DNA of 64,000 nt from Bin87 sp965261195 (GTDB lineage Bacteria > Chloroflexota > Dehalococcoidia > Lucifugimonadales > UBA3495), in the NCBI GenBank assembly GCA_965261195.1, contig OZ253455.1:4186170-4250169 (forward strand). Reading direction: 5' to 3'. Every line of letters begins with the position of its first letter. Position 1 is the first letter of the stretch. Below, piece after piece: positions 53,074 through 62,272 of this stretch. The position numbers and the translations under genes were made by a program. The notes beneath the pieces were generated by a model. That model was not told where the DNA came from. It saw only the letters and a list, made by a program, of their open reading frames with translations, and searched no databases.

Positions 53074-53385
53074 ATGGAAGAGAGTAGCCCGCACTGCCAA
53101 CGTTGCAACCGACTGACGCGTGTCCGCTCCAGCTACACGTTTCGGGCCCGCGGCGGTAGCGTCGGCATCACCAAATGCACCCGTTGCGCGATGCGACACT
53201 GGCCGATGCTGCGCCGCTCGCTGATCGCCAGCGTAGTCGTCGGCACGGCGCTGACTGCCCTAAACCAGGGAGACACCATTCTGGCGGGTCAACTTACCAA
53301 CGCGCTGGCGTGGAAAATCCCACTCACCTATTGCGTACCCTTTCTGGTTGCCACCTACGGAGCCCTCTCCAACAGCCGCAACTAA
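53074..53385 (+). CDS. NrtS-like membrane protein with N-terminal zinc ribbon
   Basis: 103 residues. The C-terminal part (RRSLIASVVVGTALTALNQG, then GQLTNALAWKIPLTYCVPFLVATYGAL) is the NrtS domain, linked in a marine cyanobacterium to nitrate/nitrite uptake. The N-terminal 40 residues have CQRC and CTRC pairs (a zinc ribbon), not usual for NrtS alone. It lies 40 bp after truB and just before an ISAs1-family element. Start uncertain: the first in-frame ATG with family-like size was chosen. Confidence 0.8.
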   Translation: MEESSPHCQRCNRLTRVRSSYTFRARGGSVGITKCTRCAMRHWPMLRRSLIASVVVGTALTALNQGDTILAGQLTNALAWKIPLTYCVPFLVATYGALSNSRN

Positions 53386-53399
53386 CTCCAGGGTCATCC

Positions 53400-54580
53400 C
53401 AGGGTCTTTCGGTTTTCTAAAAAAGCGGCTAATGTGATGTCATGGAGACCAATGAATTAGCCCGCAGCCTGCCCGCCGCCTTGGGCGCCGTCCCCGACCC
53501 ACGCTCGCCCCAGGGCAAGCGACATCCGTTGCCCGCCATCCTGACCTTGGCCGTCTGCGCCATGCTCTCCGGCGCCCGCAGCCTTTACGCCATCTGCCAG
53601 TGGGGGCGCCAACAGGACCCGGATGCGGTGTCAGCCATGGGCTTCACTCGACCCACGACCCCGGCGGTGAGCACGTTGCACACCGTGTTCTGCCAGTTGG
53701 ACACCGACGCCTTTGAGGCGGCGCTGGCCCAGTGGACCCGGCAGTGGCTGGCCGCCACTGGGGAAAGGGTGGCCATTGCGGTGGACGGCAAGGCGCTGCG
53801 CGGGATACACGGGGAGGAGTTGCCCGGCGTGCGGCTGGTGGCGGGTTATGCCCATGGCGTCGGCCTGGTAGCGGGGCAAAAGGGGGGTCAGGCCAGGTCA
53901 GGGGGAGCTGACGGCGGCCCGGGAGTTGACGGCAACGCTGCTGCCGGTGGCGGGCAATCTGGTGACCGGGGACGCGCTGTACTGCCAGCGGGATTATTGC
54001 CAGCAGATCAGGGACGCTGGGGGCGACTATCTGGTCATCGTGAAGCGGAACCAGCGGGAACTTTACGACGACATCGCGCTGGCCTTCGCCGCGCCGGTGC
54101 GGGGCGGACAATACCGGAAGGCGCGGACCCGGAACCGGCACGGCGACCGCTGGGAAATCCGTGAATTGTCAGCTACCGACGCGCTCAACGACTACCTGGA
54201 CTGGCCCGACGTGGGGCAGGTGTGCCGCATCACGCGACGCGCCCTGGGCCGGGGCCAGACCGCCACTGAGTCGCGCTACGCCATCACCAGTCTGGACGGA
54301 AAGGTGGGGCCAAAGGCGATGCTCAGACATATACGGGGGCATTGGGAAATTGAGAACCGGCTGCACTACGTGCGGGATGTAACCCTGGGGGAAGACGCCA
54401 GTAGGGTACGGAAAGGGGCCGCGCCGCAGGTAATGGCGATAGTGCGCAACATCGTGCTGAGCGTGCTGCGTCATGCCGGGGAAAGCAACATCGCGGCGGC
54501 CTTGCGGCGCATCGGCTGGACCCCAGGACAATCCCTGCGCATCCTCGGCCTAGACAACCCTTGAAAACCGAAAGACCCTG
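53400..54580 (+). mobile_element. ISAs1-family insertion sequence, 1,181 bp
   Basis: Perfect 18-bp inverted ends CAGGGTCTTTCGGTTTTC (53400-53417; reversed 54563-54580). AGGGTCATCC is duplicated outside (53390-53399, 54581-54590), the 10-bp duplication typical of the family. Confidence 0.92.
53442..54564 (+). pseudogene. ISAs1-family transposase, frameshifted
   Basis: The first frame runs METNELARSLPAALGAVPDP to AVDGKALRGIHGEELPGVRL and GLVAGQKGGQ; the second frame (from about 53886) continues QGELTAARELTATLLPVAGN and GDALYCQRDYCQQI to the stop at 54564. The break lies in a G-rich run (AAAAGGGGGGTCAGGCCAGG, 53878-53897). The DDE residues (AVDGK, VTGDALY, HWEIENRLHYVRDV) survive across both frames. 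A single-base indel is more likely than programmed shift because ISAs1 transposases normally have one frame (compare the intact copy at 56661). Confidence 0.82.
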
Positions 54581-54695
54581 AGGGTCATCCGATCATCCGC
54601 CTGAGCCGGTCGAAGAACCATCCCAATCCCGTCACCCGCTACCCAAACCCGTTCCCCGCTCATCCTAAGCCGGTTGACGGGTCGCTCATCGCCAC

Positions 54696-55349
54696 CTAGT
54701 ACTGGCGCAAAACCTCGACCACGCGCCCCTTAACTTCTACGTTGCTGGCGTCAACAATGATGGGTTCCATGGTGCTGTTGGCCGGTTGCAGGCGCACGTG
54801 CGAGCCTTCCCGGTAGAATTTTTTCAGCGTCGCTTCTTCTTCTTCACGCAACCACGCCACCACCATCTCCCCGTTGCGGGCGGTGTTGGTCGGCTTGATC
54901 ACCACTACGTCGCCGTCGTCGATCAGCGCGTCAATCATGGACGTGCCCTTGACCGACAAAGCAAAGAGCGTGCCGTGCTTCTTCTTCAACTCGGGCCGGA
55001 CTTCAACGGTGTCAAACTCAACCGACGCAACGCCTCCCTCCGACGAGAATGCCGGAATCGGCTCACCGGCAGCGATGTAGCCAACAATCTGGACGCGAAC
55101 CGCGCCGTTGGCCACCGGCTGTCCGGTCTCGTCCAGCAACTCAATGCCTCGTGCCACTTCCGAGCGACGCTTCAAGTAGCCGTCCCGCTCCATCAGACGC
55201 AGATTGTAATCAACCACCGAGGTGCTGCTGATGTCGCAGCCTTTCTGAATATCCCGCACCGTGGGCGGTATGCCATTTTCGTCAAGAAACTGCTGGATAA
55301 AATCCAGCATAGCCTTTTGTCGGGGTCGCAGGTTTTTTTGTGCTGCCAT
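54696..55349 (-). CDS. lexA: SOS repressor LexA
   Basis: 217 residues. N-terminal winged helix (RQKAMLDFIQQFLDENGIPP), cleavage site Ala94-Gly95 in YIAAGEPIPA, nucleophile Ser137 (GTSMIDALIDDGD) and Lys176 (EATLKKFY). It represses DNA-repair genes until RecA-stimulated self-cleavage. A candidate operator lies 43 bp upstream at 55392. Linker is long, which is common outside proteobacteria. It is followed on the same strand by no close gene; an ISAs1 element lies about 115 bp past its end. Confidence 0.95.
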   Translation of the reverse strand: MAAQKNLRPRQKAMLDFIQQFLDENGIPPTVRDIQKGCDISSTSVVDYNLRLMERDGYLKRRSEVARGIELLDETGQPVANGAVRVQIVGYIAAGEPIPAFSSEGGVASVEFDTVEVRPELKKKHGTLFALSVKGTSMIDALIDDGDVVVIKPTNTARNGEMVVAWLREEEEATLKKFYREGSHVRLQPANSTMEPIIVDASNVEVKGRVVEVLRQY

Positions 55350-55391
55350 CGGTGATAACCTCCGGGCCAGAATGCGTTACGTTACGTCGCG

Positions 55392-55405
55392 AAAACTAAT
55401 GTTCG
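55392..55405 (-). promoter_or_regulatory. LexA operator candidate
   Basis: On the lexA strand: CGAACATTAGTTTT, matching CGAAC-N4-GTTYB of the Bacillus-type SOS box at most positions. It lies 43 bp before the lexA start, within a likely promoter region (TTTAGTATATCC further upstream). Autoregulation is inferred. Confidence 0.6.
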
Positions 55406-55509
55406 GCACGGATATACTAAATCCCGAGAAACCATTTGTCAACGCCGTTGCGTCACGCAGGGAACAACCGGCAATTCCGGCCGGTCCAGGAGGCGGCCGT
55501 TTCTCCCGG

Positions 55510-55764
55510 CTAATTCGCTTCCATCTTATGCAACGCCGCAGCCAACCGGGCCTTGCGGCGGGAAGCGTTGTTCTTGTGCAGCACGCCCTTGCGCGCCGCA
55601 ATGTCCAGCAGGCTCATGGCTTTGCGGACGGCCTCTGCCGAATCGGAGTCGCCGGCAGCCATTGACCGGCGAGCCTGACCAATTGCAGTGCGGGTGGTGC
55701 GACGAACACTCAAATTGCGCGCGTAGCGCTTCACGGATTGGCGCGTGGCCTTTTGGGCGGGCAA
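55510..55764 (-). CDS. rpsT: 30S ribosomal protein S20
   Basis: 84 residues. MPAQKATRQSVKRYARNLSV and the C-terminal ARKGVLHKNNASRRKARLAA are the S20 helices; it binds the 5' domain and h44 of 16S rRNA. The start is TTG at 55764 with AGGAG about 8 nt upstream. It is 105 bp upstream of lexA in the same direction. Confidence 0.95.
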   Translation of the reverse strand: MPAQKATRQSVKRYARNLSVRRTTRTAIGQARRSMAAGDSDSAEAVRKAMSLLDIAARKGVLHKNNASRRKARLAAALHKMEAN

Positions 55765-56645
55765 GAGGGCAACTCCTGATGGTGAGATTGTAGGTAATCA
55801 TACTATCAAATAGCGCTGAAAATGTCATCCGCGGAATTATTACCGCTGGCCCAGGATTGGAGTTCATCAAACCAATCGTCATTGACCACTATGATTTGTT
55901 TAACGCCTAAATTTAATTCGCGGAGGTTATCCGCAAGATTAAGCCCGTCAATAAGGTCAACGGGAGGGGCTCCATCTCGCACGGCTTCTCTGCGGGCTCC
56001 GGCGGTGAACGTGCTGGTGGTAATGATGAGGCCCCGATCCGCGCGGCCCTGCATAGCGCCTCTGAAATCGCGCACTACACTTGCACCAACTGGGTTTTGC
56101 CAGCGCTTGCATTGGAACATAACCGGAAAACTTACCAGCCTGGCCATTTGCAACATCCCCTGCCCGTCAATACCGCCGTCTCCCGAGCGTCCGGTAACGA
56201 GTACCTGGACGAATCCGCTCTCCCTGAGCAGGCGCTGGCACAATCGCTCAAAGGCCCCTGGCGACAAATCAATGATTCTGCTCAGCAGCTGTTCTTTCCA
56301 ATCCTCTCCGTCAGGAGGTACGTTGTCGTCATCGGAGGTTTCCAGTAGACCGGGAATAGTAGCGGCATAAGCCGCCGTGACATCGCTAACCTGACGCGAT
56401 AGCTCGTTGGCGCGCGCCGCGCCGGCTTCGGTCAATGTCCAGACCGAACGCTGGGGATTATCGAGAAACCCTTCACTTCGCAGATGTGACCGTGCCCAGG
56501 CAATACGGTAGTCAATGACGGTTTGTCTGCCGTCAGGACGAAGTTGCCCCAGCACATCATCGGGCAGATTGAGCAATTGTTTGACTTGGTCCTCAATTTC
56601 TCTGATGTGGCCGCTGCCGCCCAGTCGGTCCACCGCTAGCAGTGT

Positions 56646-57879
56646 CAGGGCAATCGCGTCTTATCCGAGGAGTACTTTTAGCAGGTAGTCTTCACGCCAA
56701 CCGGCGTTGAGGCGTTTGCCTTGGATGCCCACTTTCAGGGTGTTCTCGTTTTTCAGCAGGTTGTGGGAGATCTGACGCAGGGTGGCCAGATTCTGCGGCC
56801 CGTGGTCCTTGCGCACTCGGCACTGATCTTCTCGAAAGGTTACATCCAAAGTCCAGTGCAGTGAGTTCTCGATGCTCCAATGGCTCCTGACGGCAGCCAG
56901 CAGTTGTCCTGCTGGGGCCGCCCGGCTGCTGATGTAGTAGCGAGGTTGACTGATCGCGCCGGCTGCGGTCTCACGATGGCCGACCACTTTGATGGCGGCC
57001 TTCAGTTGGGGCCATTGCCCGTGGGGGTTGATGTAGTCCAAGCAGTCCGTCTCGGTGATGGTCCAGCATTCCCGCCGTTCCACCCGTCCGTGTCCCTTGT
57101 TCACGGTCTGGGAGTAGTCGTAGGGCACCCCGTCAAAGCCCAATGCTTCCGCCCCCTCGAACAGGTCTCGGATGCCCTCGTGGAGTTGTCCTTGATTCTC
57201 CTTCACCGCCAGCACGTAATCGGCCCCGCCGTCCACGATCTGCTGGGCAATCTCCCGCTGGCAACCCATGGCGTCAATGGTCACGATGCAGCCTTGCAGA
57301 TCCAGCAAGTTCAGCAGTTGAGGAATGGCGATGATCTCATTGGACTTCTCCGCCGTCCTGACCTGACCTAAAGTCAGGGTGTTCTGCGTGGCCCAAGCGC
57401 TGACCAGATGCATGGCTCCCTTGCCACCCGCGCAGTCGTGAGAACGCCGGGCCGTCTTGCCGTCAATGGCGACCACCTCACCGGGCAGCAACTCAGCGAT
57501 GGCTTGGGTCCAGGCCATGTAGCAACTCTGGCACTGCTCTGGGTCCAGACGGGCAAAGACATCGCCGAAGGTGTCATGGGAGGGGACGCCGTTGGGCAAT
57601 TCAAGAAAGGTTTGGAACCATTCCAGCTTGCTCCTGCCGAAGAGCTCCACATGCACCCAGGAATCGGCCCCGCAGATGGTGGCGCAGATGGCGATGGCGA
57701 TGATGTCCACCAGTTTGTGGCGTCGGGTGCGTTCCACCCTGGGGTCGTCCAGATCAGCGAAATGATCCAGGACCGATACATGATGCGATTCTGCCATGGT
57801 CCGTTGCCCTCTCTCGTTTTATCGAATCGGGCAACATTAGCATAATTATAAAAATTATCATTAAGACGCGATTGCCCTG
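56646..57879 (-). mobile_element. ISAs1-family insertion sequence, 1,234 bp
   Basis: Perfect 18-bp ends CAGGGCAATCGCGTCTTA (56646-56663; reversed 57862-57879) and a 10-bp target duplication CTAGCAGTGT (56636-56645, 57880-57889). Different from the copy at 53400 in end sequence and transposase. Confidence 0.93.
56661..57797 (-). CDS. ISAs1-family transposase, intact
   Basis: 378 residues. The N-terminal DDE_Tnp_1-associated domain (VLDHFADLDDPRVERTRRHK) is followed by VVAIDGKTARRSHD (first Asp), CIVTIDAMGCQREIA (second Asp) and SHWSIENSLHWTLDVTFRED (Glu). Full length without frameshift, so it may be active. The ATG at 57797 lies about 65 bp inside the right end. It is only about 35% alike to the decayed copy at 53442 by eye, so they are different elements. 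Confidence 0.92.
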   Translation of the reverse strand: MAESHHVSVLDHFADLDDPRVERTRRHKLVDIIAIAICATICGADSWVHVELFGRSKLEWFQTFLELPNGVPSHDTFGDVFARLDPEQCQSCYMAWTQAIAELLPGEVVAIDGKTARRSHDCAGGKGAMHLVSAWATQNTLTLGQVRTAEKSNEIIAIPQLLNLLDLQGCIVTIDAMGCQREIAQQIVDGGADYVLAVKENQGQLHEGIRDLFEGAEALGFDGVPYDYSQTVNKGHGRVERRECWTITETDCLDYINPHGQWPQLKAAIKVVGHRETAAGAISQPRYYISSRAAPAGQLLAAVRSHWSIENSLHWTLDVTFREDQCRVRKDHGPQNLATLRQISHNLLKNENTLKVGIQGKRLNAGWREDYLLKVLLG

Positions 57880-58048
57880 CTAGCAGTGTCCATTGTTGCA
57901 TGGCCGAGCGCGGTGGTATTTGCTGCATTACCCGTCGCTCCTTGCGCAAACGGCGGTTGCCAAGTTGCCCGGCATAGTACATTATTGCTTTGCGCAACGC
58001 GAACCCGGTATTCAAGTAGCCGCCAGTAATAGTTAGGAGGCCCCCATT

Positions 58049-59677
58049 ATGTCAATCACCAATCTTACCCGCAGCGCCGTTTACGGCCAGAATGGAATGG
58101 TGTCCTCCGATTCCCCCCTGGCCGCCTCCGTGGGCTTGCGGGTTTTGCAGGATGGCGGCACCGCGTTCGACGCCGCCCTCGCCGTGGCTGCCGTCGAGTG
58201 CGTTACCATCGTTCCCATGTGCGGACTCGGCGGCGACTCGTTCATCCTCGCCTACGATGCCAACTCGGGCGCCGTCACCAATATCAACAGCAGCGGGGCC
58301 GCTGCCGCCGGCGCTGAGGCCGAGTATTACCGCCAGCAGGGTCTCGCTCTAATGCCCATCGCCGGCCCCCACTCGGTTTCCGTCCCCGGCGAAGCGGCGG
58401 CCTGGGAGGCGCTGCACCGGAAATTTGGCACGCTGCCCTTTGCCGAACTGCTGGCCCCGGCCATCAAATACGCCGAGAACGGTTTTCCGGTGCCGCCACG
58501 CATCGCCCGGGTGTTTGCCAACAGCGCCGAACTGCTGGCCCGTTTCAGCGCCACTGCCGATATCTATCTCAGCAACGGCCGACCACCCCGTGAAGGCGAG
58601 CTACTGGCCAACCCGGACCTGGCCGCCAGCATCCGACAGGTTGCCCAGGGCGGCGCCGACGCTTTCTATCGCGGCCACCTGGCCGATCAGATGGTGGCCG
58701 GACTAAACGGCGCCGGCGGACTGTTCACCGAGACCGACTTCAACAACCATCAAGCCGTGGTTGGCGACGCCATCAGCGCCGACTATCGCGGACATCGCGT
58801 CTACCAGACCCGACCGCCGTCCCAGGGATTCCTGCTGCTGGAGATGCTCAACATCGTCGGTGGCCACGACCTCACGTCCATGACGCCCGACTCCGCTGAC
58901 GCCATCCATCTGCTGGTCGAAGCCAAGAAAATCGCCTACTCCGACCGCAACCGGCTGGCCGGAGACCCCAACTTCGTCGACTGGCCCCTGGACGGATTGC
59001 TGTCCCCGGAATACTCCGATCTGCGGCGCGACCAGATTCACCCCTTCCAGGCCGGCGCCGAGGTGCGACCCCTGACCCCGGTGGACGGGCGCGGCGACAC
59101 CACCTACTTCTGCGTGGCGGACGGCGCCGGCAATGCCGTCAGCTGGATTCACAGCCTCTCCAACGGCTTTGGCTCCGGGGTGGTGGCGCCGGGCACTGGC
59201 GTTCTGTTCAACAACCGCGCCGGTCGCGGCTTCACCCTCGAAGCCGGCCACCCCAATGTCATCGCGCCCGGCAAGCGCACCATGCACACGCTGAACTGCT
59301 ACCTCACCACCGTGGACGGCCAGATCGCCATCGTCGGCGGCACACCCGGCGGCGACTTCCAGCCCCAGTGCGCCATCCAGATCCTGACCAAACTGATTGA
59401 CGGCGGCCTGCAGGCGCAGGATGCCGTGGAATCGCCCCGCTGGCACAGCTTCCCCGGCACTGATCCCGCCACCATCAACCGCCCCGGCGAGCTGCGCGTA
59501 GAGGTCGGGATGCCCGACGACACCATCCGCGACCTTACTCGTATGGGTCACAACGTGGTGCAAAATCCTCTCGGCGCGTACCACGGCGTGGTGCAACTCA
59601 TCGTCCGCGACCCGCGCCGCGGCGTCCTAACCGGAGCCTCCGACCCGCGCGGCGACGGCCAGGCCGTGGGTTACTGA
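58049..59677 (+). CDS. gamma-glutamyltransferase family protein
   Basis: 542 residues. The large chain starts with YGQNGMVSSDSPLAASVGLR and GLGGDSFILAYD; the autoproteolytic Thr is in GRGDTTYFCVADGAGNAVS (about residue 350), starting the small chain; GTPGGDFQPQC holds the oxyanion loop. It hydrolyses or transfers gamma-glutamyl groups, or in the HpxW/acylase branch other amides. No signal peptide is apparent, so it may be cytoplasmic, and an oxamate- or cephalosporin-type amidohydrolase is the alternative. AGGAGG stands 8 nt before the ATG. Confidence 0.9.
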   Translation: MSITNLTRSAVYGQNGMVSSDSPLAASVGLRVLQDGGTAFDAALAVAAVECVTIVPMCGLGGDSFILAYDANSGAVTNINSSGAAAAGAEAEYYRQQGLALMPIAGPHSVSVPGEAAAWEALHRKFGTLPFAELLAPAIKYAENGFPVPPRIARVFANSAELLARFSATADIYLSNGRPPREGELLANPDLAASIRQVAQGGADAFYRGHLADQMVAGLNGAGGLFTETDFNNHQAVVGDAISADYRGHRVYQTRPPSQGFLLLEMLNIVGGHDLTSMTPDSADAIHLLVEAKKIAYSDRNRLAGDPNFVDWPLDGLLSPEYSDLRRDQIHPFQAGAEVRPLTPVDGRGDTTYFCVADGAGNAVSWIHSLSNGFGSGVVAPGTGVLFNNRAGRGFTLEAGHPNVIAPGKRTMHTLNCYLTTVDGQIAIVGGTPGGDFQPQCAIQILTKLIDGGLQAQDAVESPRWHSFPGTDPATINRPGELRVEVGMPDDTIRDLTRMGHNVVQNPLGAYHGVVQLIVRDPRRGVLTGASDPRGDGQAVGY

Positions 59678-59726
59678 CCAACTCCAATCCCGACGTCATC
59701 ACGAGCGCAGCAGCGCAATCCCGGCC

Positions 59727-60263
59727 TCACCCCTCAGGAAAGTAGTAAACCGCCGGCAAGCCCCGGTACCGCTCATCCAGGTCCATCCCATACCCAACCA
59801 CAAAGTAATTCGGGATGGTGACCCCCACGTAATCGTAGGCGATGTCGACTTCCCGCCGCTCCGGTTTGTCCAGCAAAGTACACAGACGCAGCGACGCCGG
59901 GCTCATCTCACGCAAATGGTCGGACACGGCCACCAGCGTGTGGCCCGTATCGGAAATGTCGTCCACAAGCAATACGTGCCGCCCCGTGATGTTGGCCGCC
60001 AGCGGTGTGCCCTCGATGCTGACCGCGCCGGACGATTCGGTGCCGCCGCCGTAACTGCTGGCCCGTATGTACTCGACCCGCAGCAGGTCGGCCGGCAACT
60101 GACGCATCAGGTCGGCGGCAAACACGGCGGCGCCCTTCAGCACGCAGACCAGCACCAGGCCAACATCAGCGTAATCCCGATCAATGTTGGCCGCCAGCTG
60201 CGCCACCACGGCCCGCAACTCCGCTTCCGACAGCAGGAGAACCAGGTCGTCCGTTGGAGCCAT
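59727..60263 (-). CDS. hpt: hypoxanthine phosphoribosyltransferase
   Basis: 178 residues. VGLVLVCVLKGAAVFAADLM, the acidic PRPP motif VLLVDDISDTGHTL and KPERREVDIAYDYVGVTIPN (purine loop) give the HPRT fold, with YGMDLDERYRGLP at the end. It salvages hypoxanthine or guanine with PRPP. ATG at 60263 with GGGAG eight nt upstream is preferred to ATG at 60269. It lies 35 bp after gyrB on the same strand. Confidence 0.93.
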   Translation of the reverse strand: MAPTDDLVLLLSEAELRAVVAQLAANIDRDYADVGLVLVCVLKGAAVFAADLMRQLPADLLRVEYIRASSYGGGTESSGAVSIEGTPLAANITGRHVLLVDDISDTGHTLVAVSDHLREMSPASLRLCTLLDKPERREVDIAYDYVGVTIPNYFVVGYGMDLDERYRGLPAVYYFPEG

Positions 60264-60298
60264 GGCCATTCTCCCGCCGCGCCGTCAGGAACGGGTTG

Positions 60299-62272
60299 CT
60301 AAACGTCCAGGTTGCGCACTTCCGTCGCGTGGCTCTGGATGAAATTCTTGCGCGGACCGACCTGTTCGCCCATCAGCATCTCGAACACATCGTGAGCCTC
60401 GGCCAGGTCATGGGCCGACACGCGCAGCATCTTCCTCGTTTCGGGATTCATGGTCGTGTCCCAAAGCTGGTCGGCGTTCATCTCCCCCAGACCCTTGTAG
60501 CGTTGCAGCGATGGCTCGGCGCGCGCAGTGGACATCTTCTTGATGAGCCCGTCCTTCTCATCCTCAGTGTAGGCGTAGGCGATGTTGCGTCCCCGCTGCA
60601 CCCGATACAAGGGCGGTTGCGCGATATACAGGAACCCGCCGTCGATCAGCGGCCGCATCCTTCGGTAGAAGTAAGTCAGAATCAGCGTGCGGATGTGCGA
60701 ACCGTCAACGTCCGCGTCGGTCATGATGATGATGTAGTGGTAGCGCAACTTGGCAATGTCGAAGGCTTCGCCCTCGCCGGTGCCGACGGCGGAAATCATG
60801 GCGCGTATTTCCTCGTGGCCCAAGATACGCTCCACCTTGTCCAGGAACCGCTCCACGTTCAGGATTTTGCCCTTCAGGGGCAGGATGGCCTGGAACTGCC
60901 GGTCGCGACCCATCTTGGCCGATCCGCCGGCGGATTCACCCTCCACAATGTACAGCTCCGACTTGACCGGATCACGCTCCGCGCAGTCCGCCAGCTTGCC
61001 CGGCAGGGACGTGCCATCCAGTGCGTTCTTCCGGAGCACCAGGTCTCGGGCGCGCCGCGCCGCTTCGCGGGCCGCATGGTTGGTTTGCACCTTCTCCAGT
61101 ATGGCCCGGGCCGACATGGGGTTTTCTTCCAGGAACCGGGTCAGTCCCTCGGCGGTCGCGGCTTCCACGCGGCTGCGAACCTCCGGGTTGCTCAACTTGT
61201 TTTTCGTTTGACCCTCAAACTGCGGGTCGCCCAGCTTCACGCTGATAACGGCCACGAGTCCACCGCGCGTATCATCGCCGGTGAAGGAGTCCTTTGCATC
61301 CTTGATGAAGTTCTGCTTGCGCGCGTAGTCGTTCAGCACCCGCGTCAGCGCGGAACGGAACCCGGCCAGGTGCGTACCGCCTTCGGGGGTCAGGATGCAG
61401 TTGGCAAAGGTTCGCTCATCTGCCGCCAGATTGTCGTGTCCATCGGTGTGGTGAAACTGGAAGGCCACCTCCACGTCAGCATCCTCGGCGATGCGCTGGT
61501 AGTAGAACGGCTCGGCCATCGCGATGTTGCGTTTGCGGTTGATGTTCCGCACCATGCTCGCAACGCCCGTATCGAAGAAGAACGATCGCTCAATATCGCC
61601 ATTGCGCTCTGCTTCGTGGAACTCGCTCACCAGGCGAAGCTCCAGCCCCTTGTTGAGGTACGCGGTTTGCCGCAGCTGGGCCACCAGGCGGGTGAAATCG
61701 TAGGTGATTTCCGGGAATATCTCAGGGTCGGCGTAATACGTAACCGTGGTGCCCTGCCGGTTGACGCGCTGGTGTTTCTCCAGCTCGGATACCGGAATCC
61801 CCTGAGCGTAATCCTGCGTGTACCGGATCCCGCCGCGACACACTTCGGCGTGCAGATGGGATGCCAGCGCGTTCACCACCGATGCCCCAACCCCGTGCAG
61901 GCCGCCCGACACCTTGTAGGCAGCTCCGTCGAATTTGCCGCCGGCGTGCAGCGTCGTCATCACCGTTTCCAGGCCGGACACCCCGGTGTCGGGATGCGTG
62001 TCAACCGGAATGCCCCGGCCGTTGTCTATAACCGTAACTGCGCCGTCTGCCGCGATGTGCATATCAATCCGGTCGCAGTGTCCGGCCAGCGCCTCGTCCA
62101 CGGCATTATCCAGCAACTCTTTGATGAGATGATGCAGGCCGTCAACCCCGGTGCTGCCAATGTACATCCCCGGCCGCACCCGAACGGCTTCCAGCCCTTT
62201 CAACACCTGTATATTGTCGGAAGTGTAATCAGATGACTGGTCAGTGCCGATTGTTGGAACTTGTTGTGTCAT
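60299..62272 (-). CDS. gyrB: DNA gyrase subunit B
   Basis: 657 residues. GHKL ATPase motifs (LLDNAVDEALAG, VIDNGRGIPVD, GGLHGVGASVVNALA), transducer domain, and Toprim (YIVEGESAGGSAKMGRDR, IIMTDADVDGSHIRTL) with QRYKGLGEMNADQLWDTTM. It supplies ATP to GyrA for negative supercoiling; ParE is a close alternative, but gene size and sequence fit GyrB. The ATG at 62272 is preferred to the frame start at 62578, though GGAG lies 13 nt away. TATAAT on this strand at 62383-62378 may be its -10. Confidence 0.93.
   Translation of the reverse strand: MTQQVPTIGTDQSSDYTSDNIQVLKGLEAVRVRPGMYIGSTGVDGLHHLIKELLDNAVDEALAGHCDRIDMHIAADGAVTVIDNGRGIPVDTHPDTGVSGLETVMTTLHAGGKFDGAAYKVSGGLHGVGASVVNALASHLHAEVCRGGIRYTQDYAQGIPVSELEKHQRVNRQGTTVTYYADPEIFPEITYDFTRLVAQLRQTAYLNKGLELRLVSEFHEAERNGDIERSFFFDTGVASMVRNINRKRNIAMAEPFYYQRIAEDADVEVAFQFHHTDGHDNLAADERTFANCILTPEGGTHLAGFRSALTRVLNDYARKQNFIKDAKDSFTGDDTRGGLVAVISVKLGDPQFEGQTKNKLSNPEVRSRVEAATAEGLTRFLEENPMSARAILEKVQTNHAAREAARRARDLVLRKNALDGTSLPGKLADCAERDPVKSELYIVEGESAGGSAKMGRDRQFQAILPLKGKILNVERFLDKVERILGHEEIRAMISAVGTGEGEAFDIAKLRYHYIIIMTDADVDGSHIRTLILTYFYRRMRPLIDGGFLYIAQPPLYRVQRGRNIAYAYTEDEKDGLIKKMSTARAEPSLQRYKGLGEMNADQLWDTTMNPETRKMLRVSAHDLAEAHDVFEMLMGEQVGPRKNFIQSHATEVRNLDV

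Larger units (their letters stand above)
55806..57928 (-). pseudogene. Mrr-type restriction endonuclease gene split by ISAs1-family element
   Basis: The 5' end (ATG 57928, AAGGAG about 10 nt before) encodes MQQIPPRSAMQQWTLLAV; the 3' part from 56635 continues DRLGGSGHIREIEDQVKQLL. Removing the IS and one CTAGCAGTGT copy gives one frame of 293 codons. It has an Mrr N-terminal winged helix, then the PD-(D/E)xK-like core GRSGDGGIDGQG with FQCKRW, typical of type IV enzymes cutting methylated DNA. A truncated protein could still start at the GTG at 56633, but would lack the N-terminal 17-18 residues. Confidence 0.88.

Noticed and set aside
60254..62236. 660-residue open frame on the plus strand opposite gyrB
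   Set aside because: It is antisense to a certain gyrB and rich in His/Arg/Gln, a GC-driven shadow with no domain pattern.
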